Numbered from the stretch's first letter, positions 15,887 to 27,086 are shown. The stretch: 64,000 bases of DNA from Candidatus Solirubrobacter pratensis (GCF_000425945.1 NZ_AUEK01000009.1:124001-188000); one strand, 5' to 3'. The notes: generated by a model from the letters alone, not told the origin. Numbers and translations are program-made.

Positions 15887-16429
15887 ATGGCCGCTCGCAG
15901 ATCCGCAGAGGACCGCCGTGAGGAGATCGTCCAGATCGCGTTCCGGCACTTCGCCGAGGGCGGCTACCACGGCACCTCGACCGAGGCGATCGCGCGCGAG
16001 GGGGGCATCTCGCAGCCGTATCTGTTCCGGCTGTTCAAGACCAAGCGCGAGCTGTTCCTCGCCTGCATCGACCGTTGCTTCGCCGGCGTCGAGGCGGTGT
16101 TCGAGGCGTCGGTCCGGGGCGACACGCCGAAGGAGCGGCTCGACACGATGGGCCGGTCCTACTCCGAGAAGCTGCTGCCCGACCGGCACTCGCTGCGCTT
16201 CCAACTGCAGGCCTACGCGGTCGCGTCCGATCCGCAGTTCAAAGACCGGATCCGGGCCCGCTACGGCGGCCTGGTGCGCAAGGTCGCCTCGCTGGCGGGC
16301 GTGAGCGTCGAGGAGACGTGGGACTTCTTCGCCTACGGCATGCTCGTCAACGTCATCTCGGCCTTCGACCTGCGCGAGTTCGCGGGCCAGGACGACTGGG
16401 CGAAGGCGTGGGTGTCGCTGGAGGAATGA
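15887..16429 (+). CDS. TetR-family transcriptional regulator inside the folate cluster
   Basis: A 180-residue regulator. The HTH is IVQIAFRHFAEGGYHGTSTE followed by AIAREGGISQPYLFRLFKTKRELFLACI. The C-terminal ligand domain spans about 70-180. It lies 63 bp after folB and 31 bp before folK on the same strand. That is unusual inside a folate operon, and no palindromic operator was found nearby. The ligand and targets are unknown. It could regulate itself or respond to a toxic compound unrelated to folate. Confidence 0.88.
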   Translation: MAARRSAEDRREEIVQIAFRHFAEGGYHGTSTEAIAREGGISQPYLFRLFKTKRELFLACIDRCFAGVEAVFEASVRGDTPKERLDTMGRSYSEKLLPDRHSLRFQLQAYAVASDPQFKDRIRARYGGLVRKVASLAGVSVEETWDFFAYGMLVNVISAFDLREFAGQDDWAKAWVSLEE

Positions 16430-16447
16430 TCCGCGGGCACCGGCACG

Positions 16448-16453
16448 TAGGCT
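16448..16453 (+). promoter_or_regulatory. -10 box TAGGCT for folK
   Basis: TAGGCT lies 7 nt before TTG 16461, the same spacing as folP, dusB and upp. folK would have its own leaderless promoter despite its place in the cluster. Confidence 0.45.
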
Positions 16454-16460
16454 TCGCGGC

Positions 16461-16979
16461 TTGAACGCGGTGGCGTACCTGGGGCTGGGCTCGAACGTCG
16501 GCGACCGGCGCGCGAACCTGCAGGCGGCGGTCGAGCTGCTGTGGGCGCACGGGGTCGTCGTGCTGGCGTCCTCGTCGGTCTACGAGACCGAGCCGGTGGG
16601 CGAGGTGCTCGACCAGCGCGCGTTCCTCAACGCGTGCGTGCGCGTGGAGACGGGGCTCGGGCCGGAGGAGCTGCTCGACGCGTGCAAGGCGGTCGAGAAG
16701 GCGCTCGGGCGCACGCTCGCCGGCGAGGACGGCTACGAGCATCACGGCCCGCGGCCGATCGACGTCGACCTGCTCCTGCTCGGCGAGCTCGAATACGCCT
16801 CGGAGCGGCTGACGCTGCCGCACCGCGAGGTGACGTCGCGCCGCTTCGTGCTCGAGCCGCTGCTCGAGCTCACCCCGCGGCTCGTCGTCCCGGGCGCAGG
16901 CCCCGCCGCCGAGGCGCTCGCGAAGATCGAGGGCCAGGACGTCCGGCGCGCCGGCCTCCCGCTCGACGTAGGCCCCTGA
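16461..16979 (+). CDS. folK: 2-amino-4-hydroxy-6-hydroxymethyldihydropteridine pyrophosphokinase
   Basis: A 172-residue HPPK that transfers pyrophosphate from ATP to 6-hydroxymethyl-dihydropterin, giving the substrate for FolP. YLGLGSNVGDRRANLQAAV is the N-terminal signature, SSVYETEPVG follows, and HHGPRPIDVDLLLLGEL carries the metal-binding Asp pair. LPHREVTSRRFVLEPLLEL is also typical. The start is TTG 16461 behind a TANNNT box; GTG 16470 is the alternative. coaX begins 1 bp after the stop. Confidence 0.94.
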   Translation: MNAVAYLGLGSNVGDRRANLQAAVELLWAHGVVVLASSSVYETEPVGEVLDQRAFLNACVRVETGLGPEELLDACKAVEKALGRTLAGEDGYEHHGPRPIDVDLLLLGELEYASERLTLPHREVTSRRFVLEPLLELTPRLVVPGAGPAAEALAKIEGQDVRRAGLPLDVGP

Positions 16980-16980
16980 G

Positions 16981-17748
16981 ATGCTGCTCGTCGTCGACGT
17001 CGGCAACACGCAGACCCACCTCGGCACCTACGACGGCGACGAGCTGATCGAGCACTGGCGCTTCGCGACCGTGCGCGAGTCCACGGCAGACGAGCTGGGC
17101 GCGGCGCTGCGCAACCTGCTCGCGCTGCGCGGGCTCGCGTTCGGCGACATCGACGCCTCGATCGTGTCCTCGACCGTGCCGCAGCTGCGGCCGGAGTGGA
17201 CGGCCATGGCGCGACGCTACCTCGGGCATTCGATGCCGCTCGTAGGCCCGGGGCTGAAGACCGGGATGCCGATCCGCTACGACAACCCGCGCGAGATCGG
17301 GCCCGACCGGCTCGTCAACGCCGTGGCGGGCTACGAGCGCGTCGGCGGCGCCTGCGTCGTCGTCGACTTCGGCACCGCCGTCACCCACGACGTCGTCTCG
17401 GCGGCGGGGGAGTACCTGGGCGGCGTCATCTTCCCGGGCGTCGAGATCTCCCTGGAGGCGCTGTCCGAGCGCGCCGCGGCGCTGCCGAAGGTCGACCTGA
17501 CGCCGCCGCGCGGCGTGATCGGCAAGTCGACGGTGGACGCGATCCGCGCCGGCGTGCTGTACGGGTTCGCCGGGATGGTGGACGGGCTCGTGGGACGGCT
17601 GCACGACGAGCTGGGCGAGTTCACGACGCTGGCGACCGGCGGGCTGGCCGGCGCGGTGGTCCCGCACTGCTCGTCGATCGACGAGGTCGACGACCTGCTG
17701 ACGCTGAAGGGCCTGCGGCTGATCTGGGAGCGCAACCAGGCGGACTAA
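16981..17748 (+). CDS. coaX: Type III pantothenate kinase
   Basis: A 255-residue ASKHA-fold kinase that phosphorylates pantothenate in the first step of CoA synthesis. LLVVDVGNTQTHLG is the phosphate-1 motif, GPDRLVNAVAGYE a substrate-site segment, and VVDFGTAVTHDVVSAAGEYLGG with GVIFPGVEIS follow. One residue differs from the common DFGTATTFD pattern (His for Phe). Length is normal. It abuts folK and its TAA overlaps the promoter box of dusB. Confidence 0.94.
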   Translation: MLLVVDVGNTQTHLGTYDGDELIEHWRFATVRESTADELGAALRNLLALRGLAFGDIDASIVSSTVPQLRPEWTAMARRYLGHSMPLVGPGLKTGMPIRYDNPREIGPDRLVNAVAGYERVGGACVVVDFGTAVTHDVVSAAGEYLGGVIFPGVEISLEALSERAAALPKVDLTPPRGVIGKSTVDAIRAGVLYGFAGMVDGLVGRLHDELGEFTTLATGGLAGAVVPHCSSIDEVDDLLTLKGLRLIWERNQAD

Positions 17749-17751
17749 CCT
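17746..17751 (+). promoter_or_regulatory. -10 box TAACCT for dusB
   Basis: TAACCT overlaps the coaX stop codon and ends 7 nt before the dusB ATG, implying a leaderless internal transcript. Confidence 0.45.
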
Positions 17752-17758
17752 GGGATCG

Positions 17759-18736
17759 ATGCGATCACTGCACGATCCGTGGACGATCGGGGGGGTCGAG
17801 CTGCCCAACCGGGTGGTCCTCGCGCCCCTCGCCGGGATCGGCAACTGGTTCGTGCGCCTGCAGGCCAAGCGCTACGGCGCCGGTCTCGCGGTCTCGGAGA
17901 TGATCTCCTCCTTCGCGATCCACTACGGCAACCGCAAGACGCTCGACGAGCTGCTCGTCATCCATCCCGACGAGCGTCCGGTGTCGATGCAGCTGTTCGG
18001 CCAGGACCCCGCGATCATGCGCTCGGCGGCGGCGCAGGTGGCCGCCACCGGGGCCGACATCCTCGATCTCAACATGGGCTGCCCTGTCCCGAAGGTCACC
18101 AAGACCGGGGCGGGGGCGGCGCTGCTCAAGGACCCCGACACCGCGGTCGCCGTCGCGCGCGCGGCCCGCGAGGGATCCGGCCTCCCGGTGACGGTCAAGC
18201 TGCGGGCCGCGATGAAGCCCGGGGGCATCGAGGGGCTCGAGCTCGCGCGCCGGCTCGTGGAGGAGGCGGGCGTCGCGGGCATCACGTTCCACCCCCGCTC
18301 AGCGGCCGTGCGCCACAAGGGCACGCCCGACTACGACCTGGCGCGGCAGCTCGTCGAGAACCTCCCCGTACCGGTGATCGTCTCGGGCGGCATGGAGGGC
18401 GCCGACCACATCCGCTGGGTGTTCGAGCACACGGGCTGCGCGGCGGTGATGCTCGCGCGCGGCGCGCTCGGCAACCCCTGGCTCTTCGAACAGGTGCTCG
18501 GCGCGCGCGGGGACGAGCCCGCCGCGGAGGAGGTGCTCACCGAATGGGCATGGGTGATCGACCGCGCGGAGGAGCATCTGGGCCCGCAGCGGGCCGCGCG
18601 CTATCTGCGCAAGTTCCACCCCTGGTACGTGGAACGGCTAGGGGCGGCGCGCCACGTTCAGGACGCGCTCCAGCGGGCCGAGACGCTGGACGAGCAGCGC
18701 GCGGTGCTGGACTCCATAACCCCACTTGCGGCATGA
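17759..18736 (+). CDS. dusB: tRNA-dihydrouridine synthase
   Basis: A 325-residue FMN-dependent TIM-barrel enzyme reducing uridines in tRNA D-loops. The start of the barrel is NRVVLAPLAGIGNWFVR, DLNMGCPVPKVTKTGAGAAL contains the catalytic Cys, and VTVKLRAAM and ITFHPRSAAVRHKGTPDY are FMN- and substrate-site segments. ALGNPWLFEQV is typical of the DusB branch. It lies between coaX and greA, as yacF lies before lysS in Bacillus. Confidence 0.93.
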   Translation: MRSLHDPWTIGGVELPNRVVLAPLAGIGNWFVRLQAKRYGAGLAVSEMISSFAIHYGNRKTLDELLVIHPDERPVSMQLFGQDPAIMRSAAAQVAATGADILDLNMGCPVPKVTKTGAGAALLKDPDTAVAVARAAREGSGLPVTVKLRAAMKPGGIEGLELARRLVEEAGVAGITFHPRSAAVRHKGTPDYDLARQLVENLPVPVIVSGGMEGADHIRWVFEHTGCAAVMLARGALGNPWLFEQVLGARGDEPAAEEVLTEWAWVIDRAEEHLGPQRAARYLRKFHPWYVERLGAARHVQDALQRAETLDEQRAVLDSITPLAA

Positions 18737-18753
18737 CGAGCGATTGCTATCCT
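18726..18753 (+). promoter_or_regulatory. greA promoter TTGCGG-N16-TATCCT with extended -10
   Basis: TTGCGG (18726-18731) and TATCCT (18748-18753) are 16 bp apart, and TGC directly precedes the -10. A start near 18760 gives a leader of about 80 nt before greA. Confidence 0.55.
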
Positions 18754-18784
18754 GCCCGGCTCGCGTGACCCGGAGCGCGATGCC

Positions 18785-18810
18785 GGTCCGCCTGCAAAGG
18801 CGGGCCTTTT
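18785..18810 (+). terminator. Intrinsic terminator in the greA leader (attenuator candidate)
   Basis: GGTCCGCCT (18785-18793) pairs with AGGCGGGCC (18798-18806), with one U-G pair, around the tetraloop GCAA, followed by TTTT. It lies between the greA promoter and its ATG, and also 49 bp after the dusB stop, so it could serve either role. Confidence 0.7.
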
Positions 18811-18842
18811 CCATCTTCAGCCCCAACAAGGACTGACGGAGT

Positions 18843-19316
18843 ATGCAGAAGGACGTCATCCTCACCCCCGAGGGACTCGAGAAGCTCAAGCAGGAGATCG
18901 AGTACCTCTCCACCGACAAGCGTCGCGAGGTCGCCGAGCGCATCAAGGAGGCGCGCGAGTTCGGTGACATCTCGGAGAACTCCGAGTACGACGACGCAAA
19001 GAACGAGCAGGCCATGCTCGAGGCGCGGATCGCGACGCTCGAGGACAAGCTGCGCTCGGCATCGGTGATCAACGCGTCGGAGCTGTCCCCTGACGTCGTG
19101 CGCGTGGGTTCGCAGGTCCACATCAAGGACGACAGGGGCAAGTCGGCCACATACACCATCGTCGGCTCGACCGAGGCCGATCCGTCGTCGAACAAGCTGT
19201 CCAACGAGTCGCCGGTCGGTAAGGCGCTCGTCGGCCGCAAGAAGGGCGACACGGCCAAGGTCATGCTTCCGAACGGCAAGACGCGCGAGCTCACCGTCAC
19301 GAAGATCGAGGTATGA
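18843..19316 (+). CDS. greA: Transcription elongation factor GreA
   Basis: A 157-residue factor that enters the RNA polymerase secondary channel and stimulates transcript cleavage in backtracked complexes. The N-terminal coiled coil runs over residues 5-75, with the acidic tip DISENSEYDDAKNEQ that positions the catalytic metal. The C-terminal FKBP-like domain has SPVGKALVGRKKGDTAKV. Length and motifs are standard. GGAG lies just before the ATG. The leader holds a terminator. Its last 4 nt overlap lysS. Confidence 0.96.
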   Translation: MQKDVILTPEGLEKLKQEIEYLSTDKRREVAERIKEAREFGDISENSEYDDAKNEQAMLEARIATLEDKLRSASVINASELSPDVVRVGSQVHIKDDRGKSATYTIVGSTEADPSSNKLSNESPVGKALVGRKKGDTAKVMLPNGKTRELTVTKIEV

Positions 19317-20761
19317 GCGCTCAAGGCGAGGAGGTCTCCGAGCTCCTCGCCACCCGGCGGCGCAAGCTGGAAGCGCTGCGGGAGGCGGGCGTCGAGCCGT
19401 TCCCGCACGCCTATCCCGGCGTCACGCCGGTCGCGGAGGCCAAGGCGCCGCACGAGGGACTCGAACCCGGCGAGGAGACCGACGCGCGCGTGCGCGTCGC
19501 CGGCCGCCTTGCCGCTCGCCGCGGCCAGGGCAAGGCCGCGTTCCTGGACCTCGTGGACCGTACGGGGCGGATCCAGCTGCACGCGACCGTCGACGCGCTC
19601 GGCCGGGAGTCGCTCGACCGGCTCGTCTCGCTCGACCTCGGCGACCTGATCGGCGCCGGCGGCACCATCTTCAAGACCCGCCGCGGCGAGCTCTCGGTGC
19701 GGATCGACGACTGGACCCTGCTCGCGAAGTCGCTGCGGCCTCCGCCGGAGAAGCACCACGGGCTGACCGACGTCGAGACGCGCTTCCGCCGCCGCGACCT
19801 GGATCTGATCGCCAACGAGGAGTCGCGCGAGCTGTTCGTCGCGCGCGCGAGGATCATCTCGACGATCCGCCGGTTCCTCGACGAGGAGGGCTTCATCGAG
19901 GTCGAGACCCCGGTCCTGCAGCCGATCTACGGCGGCGCGCTCGCCCGTCCGTTCACGACGCACTACAACGCGCTGGACCGGACGATGTACCTCCGGATCG
20001 CCACCGAGCTCTACCTCAAGCGCCTGATCGTGGGGGGCCTGGAGCGCGTGTACGAGCTGGGCAAGGACTTCCGCAACGAGGGCCTCTCGCCCAAGCACAA
20101 CCCCGAGTTCACGATGCTCGAGTGGTACGAGGCGTACGCGGACTGGGAGGTCGTCGCCGACCGCGCCGAGCGGCTCGTCGACGCCGCCGCGCGGGCCGTC
20201 GGCAACGAGGGCTTCAAGCCGCCGTGGAAGCGCGAGACGCTGGCCGGCGCGATCCGGTCGCGCACCGGCATCGACGTGCTCGCCCACCGCTCGCTCGAGG
20301 CGTTGCAGGGCGCCATGCGCGAGCATGGCCTGGACGTGCCGGGCGAGGACACGTGGGCGCAACTCGTCGACCACCTGCTCTCGCACTATGTCGAGCCGCA
20401 CCTGATCGAGCCGACGATCCTGCACGATTACCCGGTCGAGCTCTCGCCGTTCGCCAAGCGCCACCGCGAGATCGAGGGCCTGACCGAGCGCTTCGAGGCG
20501 TACGCGGGCGGGATGGAGATCGCCAACGCCTTCTCGGAGCTCAACGATCCGGACGACCAGCGGGCGCGCTTCGAGGATCAACGTCGGCACGCTGACGCGG
20601 GCGACGAGGAGGCGCAGCCGTATGATGAGGACTACATCCGGGCCCTCGAGCAGGGCATGCCGCCCACGGGAGGCATCGGCATCGGCATCGATCGCCTGGT
20701 GATGCTCCTTACGGGTCGCCAGACCATTCGGGAAGTCGTTCTCTTCCCCGCCCTCAAGTAG
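19313..20761 (+). CDS. lysS: Lysyl-tRNA synthetase, class II
   Basis: A 482-residue synthetase. An OB-fold anticodon-binding domain (about 55-160) is followed by the class II catalytic domain. Motif 1 is FLDEEGFIEVETPVLQP, motif 2 is FRNEGLSPKHNPEFTMLEWY, and motif 3 is GIGIGIDRLVMLLTG. It starts at ATG 19313, overlapping greA by 4 nt, so the two are translationally coupled. Length is slightly short of the E. coli enzyme but complete. Confidence 0.96.
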   Translation: MSAQGEEVSELLATRRRKLEALREAGVEPFPHAYPGVTPVAEAKAPHEGLEPGEETDARVRVAGRLAARRGQGKAAFLDLVDRTGRIQLHATVDALGRESLDRLVSLDLGDLIGAGGTIFKTRRGELSVRIDDWTLLAKSLRPPPEKHHGLTDVETRFRRRDLDLIANEESRELFVARARIISTIRRFLDEEGFIEVETPVLQPIYGGALARPFTTHYNALDRTMYLRIATELYLKRLIVGGLERVYELGKDFRNEGLSPKHNPEFTMLEWYEAYADWEVVADRAERLVDAAARAVGNEGFKPPWKRETLAGAIRSRTGIDVLAHRSLEALQGAMREHGLDVPGEDTWAQLVDHLLSHYVEPHLIEPTILHDYPVELSPFAKRHREIEGLTERFEAYAGGMEIANAFSELNDPDDQRARFEDQRRHADAGDEEAQPYDEDYIRALEQGMPPTGGIGIGIDRLVMLLTGRQTIREVVLFPALK

Positions 20762-20821
20762 ACCGTCGGTCGAACCGATACGGCCGCCATGTCGAGCGGC
20801 GGCTCCGCTCGCTCCCGTTGG

Positions 20822-20827
20822 TAGACT
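20822..20827 (+). promoter_or_regulatory. -10 box TAGACT upstream of clpC
   Basis: TAGACT lies 5 nt before an ATG-started 49-codon frame and about 190 nt before clpC. No clear -35 is visible. Confidence 0.4.
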
Positions 20828-20832
20828 GGGGT

Positions 20833-20982
20833 ATGGCCGGAAAGACGTACCCCGCGCATTCATCCGATTCGGCGATCGTGCCGAATACGCGGATGAGGGC
20901 CGGGGTATTTTTGTCTCCCGCCGTTCCCGTCACGCAAGGCCCTCCCAACCACCCACGGACCACCAGAACGACCGAGCGCTAG
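20833..20982 (+). CDS. Candidate 49-codon leaderless upstream frame in the clpC leader
   Basis: ATG 20833 follows TAGACT by 5 nt and opens a 49-residue frame (MAGKTYPAHSSDSAIVPNTR and on, Pro/Thr/Arg-rich at the end) that closes 33 bp before clpC. The terminator-like hairpin at 20860-20912 lies inside it, so ribosome passage could open or close the hairpin. No homologue is recognised. Confidence 0.35.
   Translation: MAGKTYPAHSSDSAIVPNTRMRAGVFLSPAVPVTQGPPNHPRTTRTTER
20860..20912 (+). terminator. Bulged hairpin with U-run in the lysS-clpC gap
   Basis: TCATCCGATTCGGC (20860-20873) pairs with GCCGAAT...CGGATGA (20880-20896) around GATCGT, with a 3-nt bulge. After GGGCCGGGGTA comes a run of five T (20908-20912). 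It either ends lysS transcripts or attenuates clpC. Confidence 0.6.
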
Positions 20983-21015
20983 GCGAGCACTAGTAGGAAG
21001 GAAGCTCCCCAACCC

Positions 21016-23613
<2,598 letters not shown>

Positions 23614-23637
23614 CTCCGGGCTCAGATCCGTTTCGCC

Positions 23638-23661
23638 GAGGGCGCCCTACGGGGCGCCCTC
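23638..23661 (+). terminator. clpC terminator
   Basis: GAGGGCGCCC (23638-23647) and GGGCGCCCTC (23652-23661) form a perfect 10-bp stem with a TACG loop, 24 bp after the clpC stop. Confidence 0.75.
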
Positions 23662-23682
23662 CGCTCATTGATCTCCGCGCCA

Positions 23683-24983
23683 ATGTCCAGGATCGCCGCT
23701 CTCGCAGCGGCGGCAGGAGTCGTCGTGGCATTCCCGGCCTCCGCCGCGGCCACCGACTACGCCGCCACCGCGCGCAACATCGTGCCCTCGGGCCAGCTCG
23801 GCGGGTTCCCCGTCCCGCCCGATGCCGGCCTGCAGGCGCAGATGTACGACGCGCTCACGCCGAAGTTCAACCAGGTCACGGACGCCGACCTCCAGACCGA
23901 CTTCAAGTCGGAGGGCTTCGGCGTCGGACCCGACGGCCCGGGCACGCCGGAGGCGGTCCCGCGCAAGGGCGTGACGATCGTGCGTGACCGCTTCCACGTT
24001 CCGCACATCACCGGCGCCACGCACGACGACGTCACCTGGGCGATGGGCTGGATCACCCAGGAGGACCGGGCGCTGCTGCTGGCCCAGGCGCGCTACCCGG
24101 GCCGCCTCGCCGCCCTCGACGCGCCGAACATCGATGCCTTCAGCCTGGTCGAGAAGCTGGCGACGTTCACGCCGACCAAGCAGGCGGACGGGATGATCGA
24201 GCGGACGGCGGTCCGCAACCTCCGCAGCCGCGGGCAGGCGGGGCGCACGGTCCTGCACGACATCGACGTCTACGTCCAGGGTCTCAACGCGCGGCTGCGC
24301 GCCGAGAAGAGCGGCCAGAAGCCGTGGACGCGCGTCGACGTGATCGGCGCGAACGCGCTCGTCGGCCAGGGCGGCGGCGACGAGGCGCGGCGCTCCGAGT
24401 TCCTCTCGACGCTGCGCAATCGCCTCGGCGCCGCCAAGGCCGGGAAGGTCTTCGGCGACCTGACGGAGTTCGACGATCCCGACTCGCCGGTCACGATCGA
24501 GAAGTCGTTCCCGTCGGCCTCATCGACGCGGGGGCGGCGCCCGCGATCATGGACGCCCTCTGCCCGCCGCTCTTCCGCGCCGCGATGGGCGGCGCGCTCA
24601 AGCCGGGCGTGCTCGACGCCATGCGCCCGATCATCGGCACCGACGCGGGTCCCGGCGGCGACTTCACCGACGGCGGCTTCTGGTACCTGGACAAGGACCT
24701 GCGCCGGCTCACCGGCACCCGGTTCAAGCGGCCGCTCTCCACGCGCTACTGCGGCCGCGGCAGCGCCGCGGCGTGCGCCACGGCCCTATGGGGCGCGTTC
24801 GAGGCGGCCGGCGCGGCGCTCCAGACGGCCCAGGGCACCGCGGACCCGGACGCCTGGCGCGCCGATGCCGACAAGGAGCGCCTGGGCTTCGTTTCCGGCC
24901 TGCTGAAGACGACCATCCGCTTCACCAACCGCCCGAGCGGCATCCAGCAGGTGATCAGCTTCAGCGGGCACCGGCCGCGCTAG
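23683..24983 (+). pseudogene. Penicillin acylase-family gene broken by an internal deletion and frameshift
   Basis: Codons from ATG 23683 give a signal peptide (ending ASAAA) and about 275 residues matching the N-terminal part of penicillin acylase-type Ntn hydrolases: RDRFHVPHITGATHDDVTWAMGW, then QEDRALLLAQARYPGRLA. Near 24515 the homology stops and continues in a different frame to 24983 with a C-terminal segment ending FTNRPSGIQQVISFSGHR, typical of the same family's C-terminus. Intact members are usually around twice this length, and the stretch with the nucleophile Ser at the beta-subunit start is missing. The enzyme cannot be active. The last 4 bp (CTAG) are shared with the stop of the convergent gene. 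An assembly error is the alternative. Confidence 0.75.
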
Positions 24984-25618
24984 GAGATCTCGAGCACCGT
25001 CCCGTAGACGAGGCAGTTGGCCGCGGGCGCGCCGCGGCCATCCTGCCGCACCACGCCGTTGATCAGCAGGTTGACGCCCTGCGGCGTCTGCACGTGGTAG
25101 AAGAACGTGTTGGAGCCGCTGATCGTCAGCGGCGCGACGGTCTGATTGGCGAGCAGCCCGACGGCGCCGTCGCCGACGCCGACCCGGCGGGCGATGTTGA
25201 TGATCTGGCCCGACGTGTTGACGAAGTTCAGCGTCGTCGTCGGATCCTCGATGCCGGCGGCGCCGTTCTGGTCGTTGCACGTCGCCGTGAGGTTCCCGAC
25301 CCCCGCGGCGTTGCCGATCGTCAGCGGCGCGCCCGGCGCGTTGTCGGCGACCTCGAACGACTTCCCGAACGTCTGCGTGTGCGGCACGCCGGCCAGGAAC
25401 TTGCCCGGGAGCATGCCCTTGTCGGGCCCCGACTTGTTGGTGGCCACGAGCCGTCCGGCGGCGTGCGACACCGTGCCGGAGGCCGAGACGGCGCTCTTGC
25501 CGTCGACGGCGCCCGCGTTGCGGGCGAAGCTCACCGCCGCCATGGACGTGCCGCCGAGCGACATGAACAGGGCGGCGCTTGCGACGACCATGGCCGGCGA
25601 CGGTCGCGAGATCCTCAT
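24980..25618 (-). CDS. Secreted protein of unknown function with NAxxVDGKSA motif
   Basis: A 212-residue protein. A signal peptide (about residues 1-28, VASAALFMSLGGTSMAA) is followed by RNAGAVDGKSAVSAS, a pattern common in exported proteins of Solirubrobacterales-type actinobacteria. The rest is Gly/Ala/Asn/Thr-rich and probably all-beta, with two Cys (TATCNDQN, NCLVYGT) that could form a disulfide. GAAGGGGA lies before the ATG. No enzymatic motif was seen. It may be a surface or appendage-associated protein. Confidence 0.75.
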   Translation of the reverse strand: MRISRPSPAMVVASAALFMSLGGTSMAAVSFARNAGAVDGKSAVSASGTVSHAAGRLVATNKSGPDKGMLPGKFLAGVPHTQTFGKSFEVADNAPGAPLTIGNAAGVGNLTATCNDQNGAAGIEDPTTTLNFVNTSGQIINIARRVGVGDGAVGLLANQTVAPLTISGSNTFFYHVQTPQGVNLLINGVVRQDGRGAPAANCLVYGTVLEIS

Positions 25619-25780
25619 TTGCTTCCCCTTCGATGGAGATGATCGGTTGGCGCACCCCTCGATACCCGCGGAAGGCGCGAAAGGTGCGGAGCGGCCCGGC
25701 GGTTAGCCGACACCAACATTCGTCGAGTCGCGGACGCCAGGGTTCGCCGCCGCCGTTCGTCAAGCACCCGACGAGGCTAG

Positions 25781-26911
25781 GTGGCGGACGTGACGACGAG
25801 GGCGATCAGGTGCAGGACGGCTTCGGCGCTGGCGTGCGCGGCGCTCGCGGTGATGGCCGGCCCCGCACACGCGGACACTCCGGGCCTGGTGGCCCAGTGG
25901 CGCTTCGACGAGCCGGACGGGCAGTCCGCGCTCGACGACGGCCCGTTCGGCCTCACCGGCCAGCTCGGCGCGAGCGCGGAGCCGGACGCCGCGGATCCGG
26001 TCCGGATCGCGGACGCGTCGGGCGGCGCGCTGCACTTCGACGGCGGCGAGCTCGTCCGCCTGCCCGAGAGCTCGCGGCTCGAGCTGCAGGCGATGACCAT
26101 CCAGGCCGTCGTGCGCGCGCCCGAGAGTCCGGGCGCCTGGCGCTACGTCCTCTCACGCGGCGCGCGCGGCTGCTTCGCCGGCTCCTATGGCCTCTACACC
26201 GCCGCGGCGGGCGGGATCGCGCTCTACGTCTTCGACGGCCGGCGCTACGTGGTCTCGGCCGTCGCCCGCATCCAGGACGTGTGGGACGGCCGTTGGCACC
26301 AGATCGCCGGCACGTTCGACGGCAGCGCACTGCGGCTCTACGTGGACGGCCGCCCGGTCGGCGCGCCGATGGCCGCGCCGCTGCGTGTCGACTACTCGAC
26401 CACGTCGCAGAGCGCCGCGATCGGCAGCTACCTCGGCCGCTGCAGCCTGTCGTATCGCGGTGATCTCGACCTCGTGCGGGTGACGGCCGGAGCGCTCGGA
26501 CCGGACGCATTCGCGACGCCGGCGCCCGGAGAGCCGCCCGCGGCCCAGACCGGCGACGCTCCTGTGGCGCCGCTCCCGGCCGCCGCCCAGGGCACCACGC
26601 TTGACGCAGGCGACCCGGACGGCACGGCGCCGGCGACGGCTCCCGGGCCGCGGCCGGCCTGCGTGATCCGGCTCTCGCGCACGCGCGTCTCGCCGCACCG
26701 GCGAACGGTCGTGCGCGCGCGCCTCGGCGTCCGCCGCGTCACCGTGGTGGCTCGGCGCACGCGCCGCGGCAAGGCGATCGCGAAGGCGCGCACGAGCGCC
26801 GCGGGCGTCGCCCGCCTCGTCCTCCGGCGGCCGCCGTCCGGGAGTCTGACGATCAGCGTCGCCGGCCAGCCGTCGTGCACGCCCGCGCGGCTGCAGGTGC
26901 GGTCCGGCTGA
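25781..26911 (+). CDS. Secreted LamG/concanavalin-fold domain protein
   Basis: A 376-residue exported protein. A signal peptide ends near residue 31 (GPAHA). Residues about 33-240 form a LamG-like jelly roll: LVAQWRFDEPDGQSALDD, then ALHFDGGELVRLPESS, WHQIAGTFDGSALRLYVDG and GSYLGRCSLSYRGDLDLVRV. Such domains bind glycans or serve as adhesion modules. A Pro/Ala linker (about 245-290) leads to a basic beta-sandwich-like tail (about 295-376). No hydrolase domain is present, so it is probably a binding protein. The start is GTG 25781; GTG 25790 is possible. Confidence 0.8.
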   Translation: MADVTTRAIRCRTASALACAALAVMAGPAHADTPGLVAQWRFDEPDGQSALDDGPFGLTGQLGASAEPDAADPVRIADASGGALHFDGGELVRLPESSRLELQAMTIQAVVRAPESPGAWRYVLSRGARGCFAGSYGLYTAAAGGIALYVFDGRRYVVSAVARIQDVWDGRWHQIAGTFDGSALRLYVDGRPVGAPMAAPLRVDYSTTSQSAAIGSYLGRCSLSYRGDLDLVRVTAGALGPDAFATPAPGEPPAAQTGDAPVAPLPAAAQGTTLDAGDPDGTAPATAPGPRPACVIRLSRTRVSPHRRTVVRARLGVRRVTVVARRTRRGKAIAKARTSAAGVARLVLRRPPSGSLTISVAGQPSCTPARLQVRSG

Positions 26912-27086
26912 CGGCCTCCGCGCCCGGCTCGGCTGGAGCGCTCCAGCGCCGGCGCGCTTGCGGTCCCGCGCATTGCGTATACGCGCGACGTCGAGCACGA
27001 TCTGGTCGCCGAGGCGACGTCGTTCGGCGGCGCCACGCGACCGCCGAGCGGCATCACCGCCGCGCTCGACAAGGCCTGAGACGGCA

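Noticed and set aside
18781..18842. tRNA-like or T-box leader before greA/lysS
   Set aside because: No T-box consensus or cloverleaf can be drawn; only the single terminator hairpin is supported.
26912..27079. Stop-codon readthrough extension of the LamG protein
   Set aside because: The frame continues after TGA but shows no link to the LamG fold; it is noted only as a possible gene remnant.
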